A DNA stretch of 64,000 nt, from NCBI RefSeq assembly GCF_000499845.2, contig NW_027174144.1:17976-81975 (forward strand). Reading direction: 5' to 3'. Position numbers and translations under genes: made by a program. Shown here one piece after another: positions 12,029 through 21,929 of this stretch. The stretch is from Phaseolus vulgaris (Eukaryota > Streptophyta > Magnoliopsida > Fabales > Fabaceae). How positions within the stretch are numbered: the stretch's first letter is position 1; each line of letters starts with the position of its first letter. Under the pieces are notes generated by a model that made no database searches, was not told where the DNA came from, and worked only from the letters and a program-made list of their open reading frames with translations.

Positions 12029-13440
12029 ATCTTTTAAGTTCTCAATATCTTGTCTTTGATCACATTAAGGAACTTTATCATGATGACCTTTGTTTTTCTT
12101 TCATCTATCAAGAGTGTCTTAAGGGAGGACACAAAGATTTTTTTATACAAGATGGCTTTCTTTTTAAAGGAAAACGTCTTTGTGTCCCTCAAAGCTCTAT
12201 TAGATTATCTCTTGTTAGAGAACCTCATGAGGGGGGTTTAATGGGTCACTTTGGGGTTGCTAAAACTTTGGATGTGTTGCATGAACATTTCTTTTGGCCT
12301 CATATGCATAAACATGTTCATAGTTTGTGTGATAAATGCATAGCTTGCCGCAAAGCTAAATCTAAGATGCATCCCCGTGGTTTATATACTCCTCTTCCTA
12401 TCCCTTCAATGCCTTGGGTTGACATATCTATGGATTTCATCTTAGGATTACCCAAGATATCGAAGGGAAAGGACTCCATTTTTGTGGTAGTGGATCGTTT
12501 TTCAAAGATGGCTCACTTTATTCCTTGCCACAAAGTGGATGATGCATGTCATATTGCAAACCTCTTCTTTCAAGAAGTGGTTCGCTTGCATGGGATCCCT
12601 CGATCTATAGTGTCCGATAGAGATCCCAAGTTCTTAAGTCACTTTTGGAAGACCTTGTGGGGCAAGCTTGGAACTAAACTTTTATTTTCTACCACTTGCC
12701 ACCCACAAACTGATGGTCAAACCGAGGTGGTGAATAGAACTTTGGGACAACTATTGAGATGTTTCATTTCGGGGAATCCTAGAGTGTGGGAGAATTTACT
12801 ACCCCATGTTGAGTTTGCATATAACCGTGTAGTAAATTCTACCACCTCACATTCTCCTTTTGAGGTTGTCTATGGGTTTAACCCCTTAACACCTCTTGAT
12901 CTTCTTCCTATTCCCATTCTTAGAGATGTCTTGTGCAAAGATGGGGATGAAAAGGCTTCTTTTGTGAAAACTTTGCATAAAGACATCAAGAAGAGAATTG
13001 AGAAGAAGGTTGGCAAGTATGCTGAACTTGCCAATAAAAGGAGAAAAGCATTGTTGTTTGAGGAGGGTGATTGGGTTTGGCTTCATTTGAGGAAGGATCG
13101 TTTTCCTACTCAAAGGAAGTCCAAACTAATGCCTCGTGGAGATGGACCTTTCCAAGTCCTAAAGAGGATTAATGACAATGCTTATGAGTTAGATATGCCT
13201 GATACATTCTTAGGTAGTCATACTTTTAATATCGGTGATCTAACTCCTTTTTTTGTAGGTCTCCAGAATTCGTGGTCGAATTCTCTCCAACTCGGGGAGT
13301 ATGATGGAGATCAAGCTCAAGTGGACATGGAGGCCAATCATCAAGAGCAAGAAGAGGTTGAGGCTCAAATGGAGGACGCTCATGGAGCTAATGGACGTTT
13401 ATTTTCTCTTTTTGTAATTTCTTTGTTTGAAGGTGCTTAG
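12022..13440 (+). pseudogene. pol: Element G integrase
   Basis: This open frame of 472 codons contains the zinc-finger tail ([18 protein letters not shown]), the DDE core ([44 protein letters not shown]) and a GPF-type C-terminus ([30 protein letters not shown]). No canonical chromodomain is evident after the GPF region. The FNIGDLTPF tail recalls CRM-type chromoviruses, but I am not certain. The integrase itself has no stop. It is a pseudogene because it is cut off from RT by the A insertion and by the upstream frame change. Confidence 0.88.
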
Positions 13441-13506
13441 AGGGAAACATTAGAAACCTCTTTTGTTAAAGCATCTTTTAGTATTTAGTTAGGAGTCTTA
13501 GGGGGG

Positions 13507-14272
13507 TGTGCGTTTAGTAGAGTGGTGTAGGAGTAATAGGGAGGTGCCAAAGTGAGAGAGGAAGTCACACCTTCCTCATGACTTAGATTGGCGCCACTTT
13601 CATTTGTATTTGGGGGGAATTTTGAATTTAATTAGCTTTGCATTTCAGCACCTCTAGGCTATAAATTAAGGTGTTGCCTTTTTATTTTTCAGATCTGAAT
13701 TTTGATTAGAGAAACTATACTCAATTTTTGAGAGAATTGGAGAGCTTTGTGCCTTCCTCACTTAGTCTTATCTTGAGAGTTCTATGGTTACCTCAAGTGG
13801 CGGCTTGCACACTCATCTTGGAGTCACCATCCTCTAAGTGGCGTGATCATCCAACCATTCCTCCATCTTCATGAGCTTTCTCTTCTCCTTCCTTCCTTCT
13901 CTTTTTATGTTCATGTGTTAGCTTTTTTCCTTTGATTTTTAGTTCGGTTTCATAATATTCTTGTTGTTTTGCTTCGGTCTTTCGATTTCTGCCAATTCAT
14001 CTTTGCTTCTTTTTCATTTTCTAGCTTATTTGTTCGGTGCAATTAAGTTTTTATACATTTTGTTCGGTGCCTTTGCCTTTTCTTCCATTTTGATCGGTGC
14101 AATTTGACAATACATGGAACTTCCATATGAGTTTGGGTTTTGGTACTAGTCTTGGTGAGTTCTTGATCATAGAACCTTGATCCAATTCTATTTTAAAGTG
14201 CCTATCTCATATACAACTCAAGATGATTCCTAAGAATGTCAAGAATCATTCATATTGTGCTATAGGAATCAT
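13507..14272 (+). repeat. Element G 3' LTR with preceding polypurine tract
   Basis: The tract AGGAGTCTTAGGGGGG (13491-13506) is followed by TGTGCGTTTAG, the probable LTR start. A TATA-like CTATAAATTAAGG lies near 13669. The end near ATATCA (14272) is inferred from the start of F1 integrase homology and may be off by several bases. Confidence 0.7.
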
Positions 14273-14860
14273 ATCAAGGTGTTCGCATCAGTTGAACACC
14301 CCCAGACGAATGGACAGGTAGAGTCAGCAAATAGAGTTTTGCTGAAGGGATTGAAGCGAAGGCTTGAGAAGGCTAAAGGGGCGTGGGCAGAAGAAGTACC
14401 AAGAATAGTGTGGGCTTACCACACCATGCCTCAATCTTCCACCATGGAGACGCCTTTCAGCCTAGTATACGGGTCAGATGCCATGATCCCAGTAGAGATC
14501 CATGAGAGCTCCCCACGTTTCCTAAGCTTTGTGGTAGAAGAATCCAACGAAGAAAGAAAGGTGAATCTAGACCTGTTGGACGAGGCCAGAGAGGAAGCGA
14601 GGATAAAGGCTGAAGCCGTGAAGAGGAGGGTGGAGCATCAGTATAGCTCTAAGGTAAAGCCGCGACAGTTCCAAGTTGGCGACTTGGTCATGAGGAAGGC
14701 TCATCCTTACGAGTTGGAGAACAAGTTGTCTCCCAAGTGGACCGGACCCTTCAGAAAAACCGAAGCCAAGGGAAATGGTTTGTACAATCTAGAGACTCTA
14801 GAAGGAGGACCTATTCCACACAACTGGAATGCGGCCAATTTAAAATTTTATTTCAGTTGA
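14273..14860 (+). pseudogene. pol: Element F1 integrase C-terminal fragment
   Basis: From KVFASVEHPQTNGQVESANR the frame is open to the stop at 14858-14860, ending LETLEGGPIPHNWNAANLKF. It holds the last catalytic glutamate (QVESANR) and the integrase C-terminal domain. It is about 70-80% similar to B and D by eye. The upstream catalytic residues are missing because element G is inserted here. Confidence 0.9.
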
Positions 14861-14884
14861 AAGTTATGAAACACACAATTGTAA

Positions 14885-14932
14885 AGGGGGCACTCTTTTT
14901 CCCTCTCGGGGGTTTTTTAATGAGGTCACCCA
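14885..14932 (+). other. Conserved post-pol block of F1
   Basis: It contains GGGGGCACTCTTTTTCCCTC and then GGGGGTTTTTTAATGAGGTC, 25 bases after the pol stop. It matches the block in A, B, D and E with small changes in the centre. Confidence 0.75.
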
Positions 14933-15019
14933 AGTAAAAAAAGGAAGTTCAAGAAAACTGTCTCAATTTTTCCCTCTCACACAGTATAAGAGTAAAGATT
15001 AAGAAACAAAAGACAAAGA

Positions 15020-15900
15020 CTCAAGGCATCGCCTGAGGCAGGCGTCGCCAAGATGAGGCGTCGCAAGGATGAGGCGTCGCCAAGATATAGCATCGTCAAG
15101 ATGAGGCGTCGCCAGGTGTAGGCATCGCCAGATGAGGGAGCAGGCGTTAAATTCAAAGCAAGTAAAGGGAACACATACTCGTGTGCAGAGATCAACCCAT
15201 TAGCAAGGTACGTACAACAAAGAGTTAAAATCTGGGTGTCTAGTCCCTGAGTAGGGGTTAAGGGATTCCTTCGGCACGCCCCCTCCTCAGGTAGGAATAG
15301 CTGGCCCAGTGTCTGATGTTTAGACACCTCGCAAGGAAGTGGCGAGGGAAGTTTCCTTCGAGCGTGGGCATTCGACAGTAAGAAGTTTCGGAGCAGTGGA
15401 GAACCAGGTCACTTGGTGCAGATACACGCAGCTGAGGAGAAGCGCCATCCTTCGGGAAACCTTCTCCTTGGGCGTAATCACCAAAATCCTTGGTCATCTT
15501 CGTGTTTAGACACACCAGGGACGATACAGAGATGTTTCCAACACGCCTCTCCCAGGGCGTGGGCACCAAGAACACTGATCGCCTTGGTGTTTTCAGACAC
15601 CCTGGGGACGAAACGGCACTACCCCCGGGTGGGTCTCTCCTTAGGCGTGGGCACCAAGCGCGCAGAGATAAGGGCTAAGTTGCCTTGGTGTTTCGACACC
15701 CCGTGGACGATACGGCGCTGCTGTAATAGGCCTTTCCACGGGCGTGGGCACCAAATGTTTAGACACGCTGAGGACGATACGACCTCTCGTTCAGCAGGTC
15801 TCTTCTCGAGTGTGGACACCCAGTACAGATAAGATAAGTCCTCCTCGCCCTCGAGCGATGTTGAGGCCATAGAAGAGATCAAGTTTTCCCTCGCCCTTGA
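15020..15900 (+). repeat. F1 spacer repeats (GGCGTCGCC units and ~90-bp units)
   Basis: The first part (15025-15135) has about seven short units built on AGGCGTCGCCAAGATG, close to units found inside the F1 and F2 LTRs. The second part (about 15300-15830) has irregular units of roughly 90 bases carrying GTTTAGACACC, GACGATACGG and GGCGTGGGCACCAA. No gene is seen. Confidence 0.75.
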
Positions 15901-16563
15901 GTGATGGCGAGGCCAGAAAAGAGATGAGACCCATTTTTTTTCATCTTAAGTGATGATAAAACTAGCAATGGCTCTCGCAGTAAGCACCTGGGGGCTCAAG
16001 ACAAGTAAGTAAAGGTCAAGTTGAAAACTTTTCTAAGTTCAGAAGGCAAGAGAAATTCTAAGAGCAAGAAGAATAAGCATAAGAACACGAGTCATCAGAC
16101 ACGAAATATACTCGAAGTTAAATCCTCCCTTGCCTTTGGGCAATGACGAGGCAGGCGACGCCTTCATGAGGAACATTCCTCGTAGAAATGAAGGCCAAGT
16201 GAAGTTCTAAATGAAAGATCAGGAGAAGGGTATGCATTGTGACTAAGAAGGGAAGAATAAAGAAGAAGGTCACGTGCTACCTAAAGAGTTAAAGCCAAAA
16301 GCGATGAAGAGATGTATCGAGGGTAACACATTCGATATAGTAAAGAAAACATAAGCATATAAAGGTGCAAGAAAAGTTGAGATCGCACAAGAACTTGAAG
16401 GTAACATCCCAAATGGCATGTAAATAAATGAGATTAAGTGTCAAAATTACAGATGAAGTTCAAAGTATTGTAAAAGGTTGGAAAATACAAATTTACAAAA
16501 AGAAGATTAATCAAGAGCAGTTCATTCCCCAAGGTAGAGAGGCACCACCTTCCCCTCGACGAT
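15901..16563. other. F1 spacer, no gene seen
   Basis: This purine-rich stretch runs up to the stop codon of the accessory gene. No frame with recognisable content was found on either strand. Confidence 0.55.
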
Positions 16564-18695
16564 CTAGTGGCCAGGATCGCAGTTTGAGGTATTGATCTCT
16601 GGGTTTTCGCACGTGGCTTGGGGCAGAGCCTCTTTGAATCCCTCCTCAAATGTGTTAGCCATGTCCTCGAGCAGTTCTTTGTTGGACTTCTCCAACTCTT
16701 CAATCCTGGAGTCCTTGGTAGCTAGCTGCTTATCCAGAAACTCCTTCTCCACCTGAAGCTTGTTAACCTCAGCTTGGAGAAGGTTGAAAGCTTCGACCTT
16801 CGCAGCCAGCTCCCCCTCAGTCTTCCCGAGCTTTTGCTCTCGCTCAACGCAGTGGGCTTCAAGTATCTTCTGTTGTGCCTCAGAAGCCTTTGCCGCGTCC
16901 TCCAGATCTGCAACCTTCACTCGGAGGGGCACAACTTGGCTAAGGAGTTCAGCATGCGCCTGCCCCACCTCGTGTAGTCGCTTGTTGGCCTCCTCCTTGG
17001 ACTTTTGGGCCACCTTCAAGAAGACCTTGTAGGCCTCCTTTTGACGTTCCCAGTGGCGTGCCAACCTCTCCTTCTCCTCTTTCAGAGAGGCGACCTCTTT
17101 CTCTAGCGCTTGAAGGGCGGAGGCTTCGATGGCTTTGGCCTTCGCTTGCTCGCGCCAGGTATTGGCGCAGGCCATGAAGGCGCCCATATAATAGAACACG
17201 CCTTCCTTCTTGGGCCTTTCTGCTTGGCCGTGCGGGGACATCCTCTCCAGGTAACCCCTCAGTGAGTCTTGCATTGGAAGAGGAAGTTCTGGAGCAGATG
17301 GTGGAGCTGAGATGGGTTCAGTTCCAAGCCCACCCTCCAAGGTCATCTGGTGAGGGGGGGAGCTAGCGCTTGGAGGGTTCTCCCTAAGTGAATCAGCCCC
17401 GTGGGAGGAAGATGTGGTGGAGGTAGCGACCTGAGGTGCCGCCCGGGACGTCCTTCTCCTTTTGAAGACTTGCCCTTCAGCGGAGTCTCCCTCATCATCA
17501 GAAGGTACCACCACCACCCTTTTGCCTTTGTCGAGGGGGGCTGGTTCAATAGGAGTTTCAGCCAGCGCGAGAGGCATGGCTGCAATGGGAGGAGGCGAGT
17601 TTGGAGGAGAAAGAGCCGGAGGAGATGCCGATGGAGGTGGGTGTTGAGGGCAAAGGGTTGGAGAGGTTGGAGTGGTCTCAAAGGTGGGAGGTATGGAATC
17701 CCCAACCCCTTTCGCCGAAGCCTCGCCTTTAGACTTCAGGATTTGGGTGAGCCTCAATCTCCGTTGCTTATCCATCTTTGAATCTGCACCAAGAAGATAA
17801 ATGCAGTAGGGGTTAGGCACAAGTTAAGTTACTATACAAAGAAGGGTAGATAAGTCATACACAAAGTAAGAACAAGCAAAGGCAGTAAGTAGGAAGTTAT
17901 AAGGGTGGCTCTCATACTTATATATCTAGCAAGAGCTTCTACATCATACTCGCGGCTTATGAGTATGGAGGTGTCAAAAGTCCCCACACTAGCCAGGATC
18001 TGGCAAACCTCCCGATCAGTCGAGGGTAGCTCGTCCAAGGATTTGGGCTTCGTCAGCTTGACCTCCTCCACCCAGTATAAGGGAAAGCCGTCCAAGGCCG
18101 CATGGTCATAATCGGAGCAGCACACCTTGAAGAATTTCCCTTTCCAGCCTTTGTATGATTGCTGGAAAAGGGAGAGATAACCCTCCCGACAATACTGCTC
18201 AAGCTCACCCACAAGCTCTTCCCTTGTTTCTTCACTTCAAAGAAATGGAGGAAGATGTCGACGGAGAGTGGCTGACAAGGTACCCACACAAGATATCAAA
18301 CGCCTTGACGGAAGCCCAGCTGTTGGGGTGTAGCTGGGCTGGGGCGATGTTGATCTTTGTTTACAATTCTCGTTCGAACGCCGAGAAGGGCAAGCGCATC
18401 CCGATGCGCTTGAACACGGTTTGGTAGATATAAAAGAAGGGGACTCCATTGTTGGCCCTCTCATCCCCACAGATGGGCTCACTTGGAACACAGGGAAGCA
18501 CAGCTATATCTTCATCGTGTCTCCTGGCGATGGCACGATGCTGATAAACCCTTGACCCTTCGATATGGTCTTTCCAAGCCTTCATGATGGTGAGACTAGA
18601 GCACTCAGCGAGCAGCTCGTCGGGAGCCCAGGGGTAAAGGGCCTTATAGTTGGTTCTTGGGGTGGTGGATTGGCGGTTGTTTTCGTATGTGCCAT
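16564..18695 (-). pseudogene. Opposite-strand accessory gene of F1
   Basis: The likely ATG is at 18695. The first coding exon (18695-17918) carries the Transposase_28-like core in pieces: RANNGVPFFYIYQTVFKR, then PSRR, SVDIFLHFFEVKKQGKSLWV and SLFQQSYKGWKGKFFKV. These lie in three frames, so several indels have broken it. A phase-1 intron (17917-17784, donor GTATGAG, acceptor GTGCAG) leads to the last exon (17783-16564), which is fully open. That exon has a proline-rich start, a basic FKRRRTSR patch and a heptad coiled coil from about residue 230 to 400. It ends CENPEINTSNCDPGH instead of the EVVDGK tail of the other copies. The intron is at the same position and phase as in families 1 and 2. 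Confidence 0.78.
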
Positions 18696-19141
18696 AGGAT
18701 TGATGAAAAATCTGAAGAAGGAAGGAAAAAGCAAAGGCTTAGAAAGTTCGGAATAGAAAAACCATACCTTTTGTGGTTAGAGGCTGAAAAAATGTGAGCT
18801 TTCGTGAAGAGGAAGAGCGCAAGAGTCGCAAAGATCGCAGGGAAGATGAACAGTGCAGAGAGTATGAGAAATGATGGAACAGTGCCTTGAGCGCGCGTTT
18901 TCGAAAAGTTATAACTTTAACTTGAGAAGCGCTAACGACGCACATCCCCAGCCGTAGGATCGTGCCACGTGTCGAGACATTAGCGCGCAACTTAAAGCGT
19001 CACAAATTCAGCGCAAAGAATGTCGCGTCAGACGCTCAGAAAAGGTCACGTCAGCTGCTCAAGGGAATGTCACGTCAGCAAGAATGACACGTGGATGATA
19101 GGGCGAGGCCTTAGTCTTTTTGCTGAAACAAGTGTCAGCTC
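18696..19141 (-). promoter_or_regulatory. Upstream region of the F1 accessory gene
   Basis: This non-coding stretch lies between the accessory-gene start and the polypurine tract. By position it should hold the promoter and 5' UTR of the opposite-strand gene. ACACGTGG-type motifs occur near 18965 and 19086. No clear TATA box was identified. Confidence 0.4.
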
Positions 19142-19157
19142 AAGACTGGGGGGCTTG
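19142..19157 (+). other. Polypurine tract of F1
   Basis: AAGACTGGGGGGCTTG stands directly before the LTR start TGTACCGTCC. It is identical to the tract in families 1 and 2. Confidence 0.9.
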
Positions 19158-20310
19158 TGTACCGTCCCGTCCCCGGGTGTTGACCAAAGTCAAAGTCAAC
19201 GTATGGTGGGACCCCTCGAGGGGGCCCAAGGGAAGAAAGTCAACAGGTTGACCGCTTAAGGCGTCGCCAGGCGTGGGCGTCGCCAGGGGTAGGCGTCGCC
19301 AAGGTGAGGCGTCGCCAGGTTAAGGCGTCGCCAGGATAAGACATCGATGGTGTCACCCCCCGATACCCACGGGTAGGAAAGACCGTGGAGGGGGTGACAC
19401 CATGATAGGTCTCAGTACCTCAGAACAGTAATAAAGAGAAGAGAGAGGTGGCTTCAAGGCCATATTCCCAGTACCAGTGAGGAGTAACCTGACTTGTGAA
19501 GTACCCACGCCACCTCTGGGAGACCCCTGGGACAGATACGACCCATGAGAGGGCCACGCCCAGGGGCGAACCATGTGTGTGGTACGAGAGGAAGGTAGAT
19601 ACACTCCCAGGGCGAGTGACTAGGGGTTGGGGCGCATGAGTTGGCACCCAGAAAGTCACCCCGTTGAACCAAATGCACTTCGAGAAAGGAGGGCTTGCAC
19701 GATGGATTAACCCTAAGTTGGGTCACGGCGTTGTAGGGCCCTCCACGTAGAGTAGCGATCAAGTCAGAAGAACACGTGGCAGTAAGCACTGAAACATCAA
19801 TGTTTTCCTGAAAGTTTGCTAAGGTATGCTTTAATTTAGCCTACGTTTCGAGCGCTTTAAAGCACTTTAAACGCTTTAAATGCTTTGAACGTTTTAAACG
19901 CGTTGAACATTTTAATACACTTTAAATGCGCTTTAAGACGCTTTAAATGCTTTAGACGTTTAAAAGGGGCTTTAGACGTTTGAGAGAAGGGAGTTGTTTT
20001 GATCCATTTTACACACACACTCTAGTTGTTTGCTCGCGAACCCACTGTACGCAAAGGCAATTAGGGAAAAAGCATTAGTTACTCAGTTATTTGACCACCT
20101 TCAGAGCATCCATTCACGGTGTTTCGATACGGAGGTGTGTCACCTTTGATGTTTCTCGCTTGCTGACTTGATCGTCGGAGTGCAAACGGCCGCGAGGGCG
20201 CCCCTTTGTCCACTTCTTTTCAGGTACTCACAGACGGAGCAGAACGAAGGTGTCCTAGCTCGCGAGGATAAGCCACGCACCGAGACGTCCCTGGTCAACC
20301 AGCGAGAACA
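19158..20310 (+). repeat. F1 3' LTR (family 3)
   Basis: The LTR is 1153 bp and runs TGTACCGTCC...GCGAGAACA. It contains six GGCGTCGCC units (19258-19345). Between 19845 and 19990 it has an array of CGCTTTAAA/TGCTTTAAA microrepeats. The U5 block GGAGTGCAAACGGCCGCGAG lies at 20178-20197. The outer flank is ACCAC. It is related to the solo LTR at 54189-55470 but diverged from it. Confidence 0.88.
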
Positions 20311-20730
20311 ACCACAATGAAATCAGATAAGAAAATATGGTCTAATCAACAAGTTGAAAATAAATTTAATAATTCATTTAACTAACTTAATAAGTTAAAA
20401 TGTATTTTAATATATTGAAATCACTTAAATTCAGTGTGAACAAGCTTTCTATAAAGATTTAGGAACATTTCAACTGGTTAAAAAATTATTTTAATATGTT
20501 GAAATTACATATCGTTAAAAAGCAATTAAAAGTATTTTAAACCAATTTGAAAACATATATCATTAAGATAAATCATTTTGAATTTACTAATACACCTCTA
20601 TAGTGTAGGAACTAATTGAAGGAAATAACGGAAGGCAAATGGTTGTAGAAACTGATTGAACGTAATTGCAAAACTGTTGAACTGATACATTCATTTTGAT
20701 TTACTTCAATAATATATATAATAAAATTAC
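20311..20730. other. AT-rich flank between F1 and B
   Basis: No coding content is seen. The composition changes sharply from the GC-rich Tat LTRs. With element B removed it joins 32716-32866, which precedes a Copia polypurine tract on the minus strand. It may therefore be the rest of an old Copia 3' LTR. I could not place the outer LTR end. Confidence 0.55.
20726..20730. repeat. Left target-site duplication of element B (ATTAC)
   Basis: ATTAC precedes TGTACCGCCC and is repeated at 32716-32720 after the right LTR. Confidence 0.95.
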
Positions 20731-21625
20731 TGTACCGCCCTGGTAGTCGGAAGTGATGACGTGGCATCGAGCTATTATATAGCCGTGTTGGATGGGACAC
20801 CTGGTTGGCAGAAGGGAAGGAAGTCGAGGGGTTCGTGTAGTCGCCAGTTGTTAAGTTGGCGTGCTCCGATCTCCAGCATGCCTAAACCGGCGGTCACCGG
20901 GTTGAAGATGAAGTCGCCATATGTGAACCCAGGCGACCAAGTAATTAGAGATCGCCGAAACAAGGACATCGCCGAAGATGAAGGCAGATAGTCATTTCCC
21001 AGCTGGCCAGAGGATGAGGTCGGGAGACAGCTTACTTGAACATATACGGTGAAGCAGGTAGGGCAGATCATGAAGGCGGCCGGCGAGACCACAGGGAAGG
21101 TGTGTACGAAGGCACCCGAACTCGCCATCCAGAAGAGATCACGCTCCAAGGCATCTATGCACTGAGTATATCATGCATAAGTAACTTAGCCAAAAAAACC
21201 TGAAGAGTAAGAAGTAGCGCCCAAGTCAAGGATGCTCCAGATGATGGCACGTGTATAGCTGGATGCGAGCCACGTGTCCAGATGTGTAACTGCCAGGAGA
21301 GAGAAAGTGGCCAGGTATATAAGAGTTTCTAACGAACTTCTGAGGTACGCACGCGTTCAGATTACTTCTTTACAACTGCGAGAACGAGAGTACGCTGAGA
21401 GAGAACTTGTCACGGTTCCTTAGAGTTCTTGAGTTTTTCTCTTAAGTAATTGGTGGTTCAGTCACTGACTTGGGCGTCAGAGCGTGATCGGCCGCAGCGG
21501 CGCCGTTTCGTCTTTTGCAGGTTCTGGAGGTGGATCGCGGTGAGGGACGGAGGCTAACACGGCGCAGAAGTCGATCCAAGTTTGACGAGGCAGGGCTCCA
21601 GCGTTTTGGTCAACAGGCAGGATCA
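20731..21625 (+). repeat. Element B 5' LTR with promoter motifs
   Basis: The LTR is 895 bp and runs TGTACCGCCC...GGCAGGATCA. CACGTG boxes stand at 21249-21254 and 21272-21277, and the TATA box TATATAAG at 21316-21323. Transcription probably starts about 30 bases after the TATA box, but that site is inferred. The U5 block with CGGCCG-like and GGCGCC palindromes is at 21470-21523. Confidence 0.95.
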
Positions 21626-21929
21626 TCAGGCGCCCACCGTGGGGCCGTGTAAAACCTGTTCCCATCCACAACGTGAGTTCTTGGAAGTTTCTGCGGTTTC
21701 TGTGTGGTTGTGTGCTGGTGCAACCATTTTCCGCTGTTCATCTAAGTTTTGTTCGGTAGTTTCGCGTTTTCCACCGTTCGTTTGAGTTCTTGTTCGGTGA
21801 GGTGAGGTTTTTCGCTGCTTACGCGAATTTTAATCGGTGAAAATCTAAGTTTCGCCGCTCGTTTGGATTTGTCAAGTTGTTGTTCGTCTAAGGTGTTGTT
21901 CGTCGCTCTTTGTGATCTGTCAAGTTTTC
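21626..21929 (+). other. Element B leader with primer binding site
   Basis: AGGCGCCCACCGTGGGGCC at 21628-21646 is the primer binding site by position. The rest is an untranslated leader rich in GTTCGGT units. Confidence 0.75.

Larger units (their letters stand above)
11648..14272 (+). mobile_element. Element G: Ty3/Gypsy chromovirus-like element, 3' part
   Basis: Only RNase H, integrase and the 3' LTR are in the window. The 5' part must lie left of element A, which interrupts the reading frame at 11647/11648. Its sequence is AT-richer than the Tat elements and has a single RNase H. Its right end lies in the integrase frame of F1, so G is inserted in F1. Its LTR end is placed at about 14272 because F1 homology starts there. 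The target duplication cannot be checked. Confidence 0.85.
14273..20310 (+). mobile_element. Element F1: Tat-lineage Gypsy element, family 3, 3' part
   Basis: The order is the end of integrase (14273-14860), the conserved post-pol block, a repeat-rich spacer, a minus-strand accessory gene (18695-16564), the polypurine tract and the 3' LTR (19158-20310). The 5' half lies left of the window beyond elements A and G. The 3' LTR starts TGTACCGTCC and ends GAGAACA, different from families 1 and 2. Confidence 0.88.

Noticed and set aside
19353..19789. Overlapping frames inside the F1 LTR
   Set aside because: They lie within an LTR, differ in F2, and show no recognisable protein.
20311..20730. Single-copy host intergenic DNA
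   Set aside because: This cannot be claimed, because it may be the remainder of an old Copia LTR. No outer end was found.
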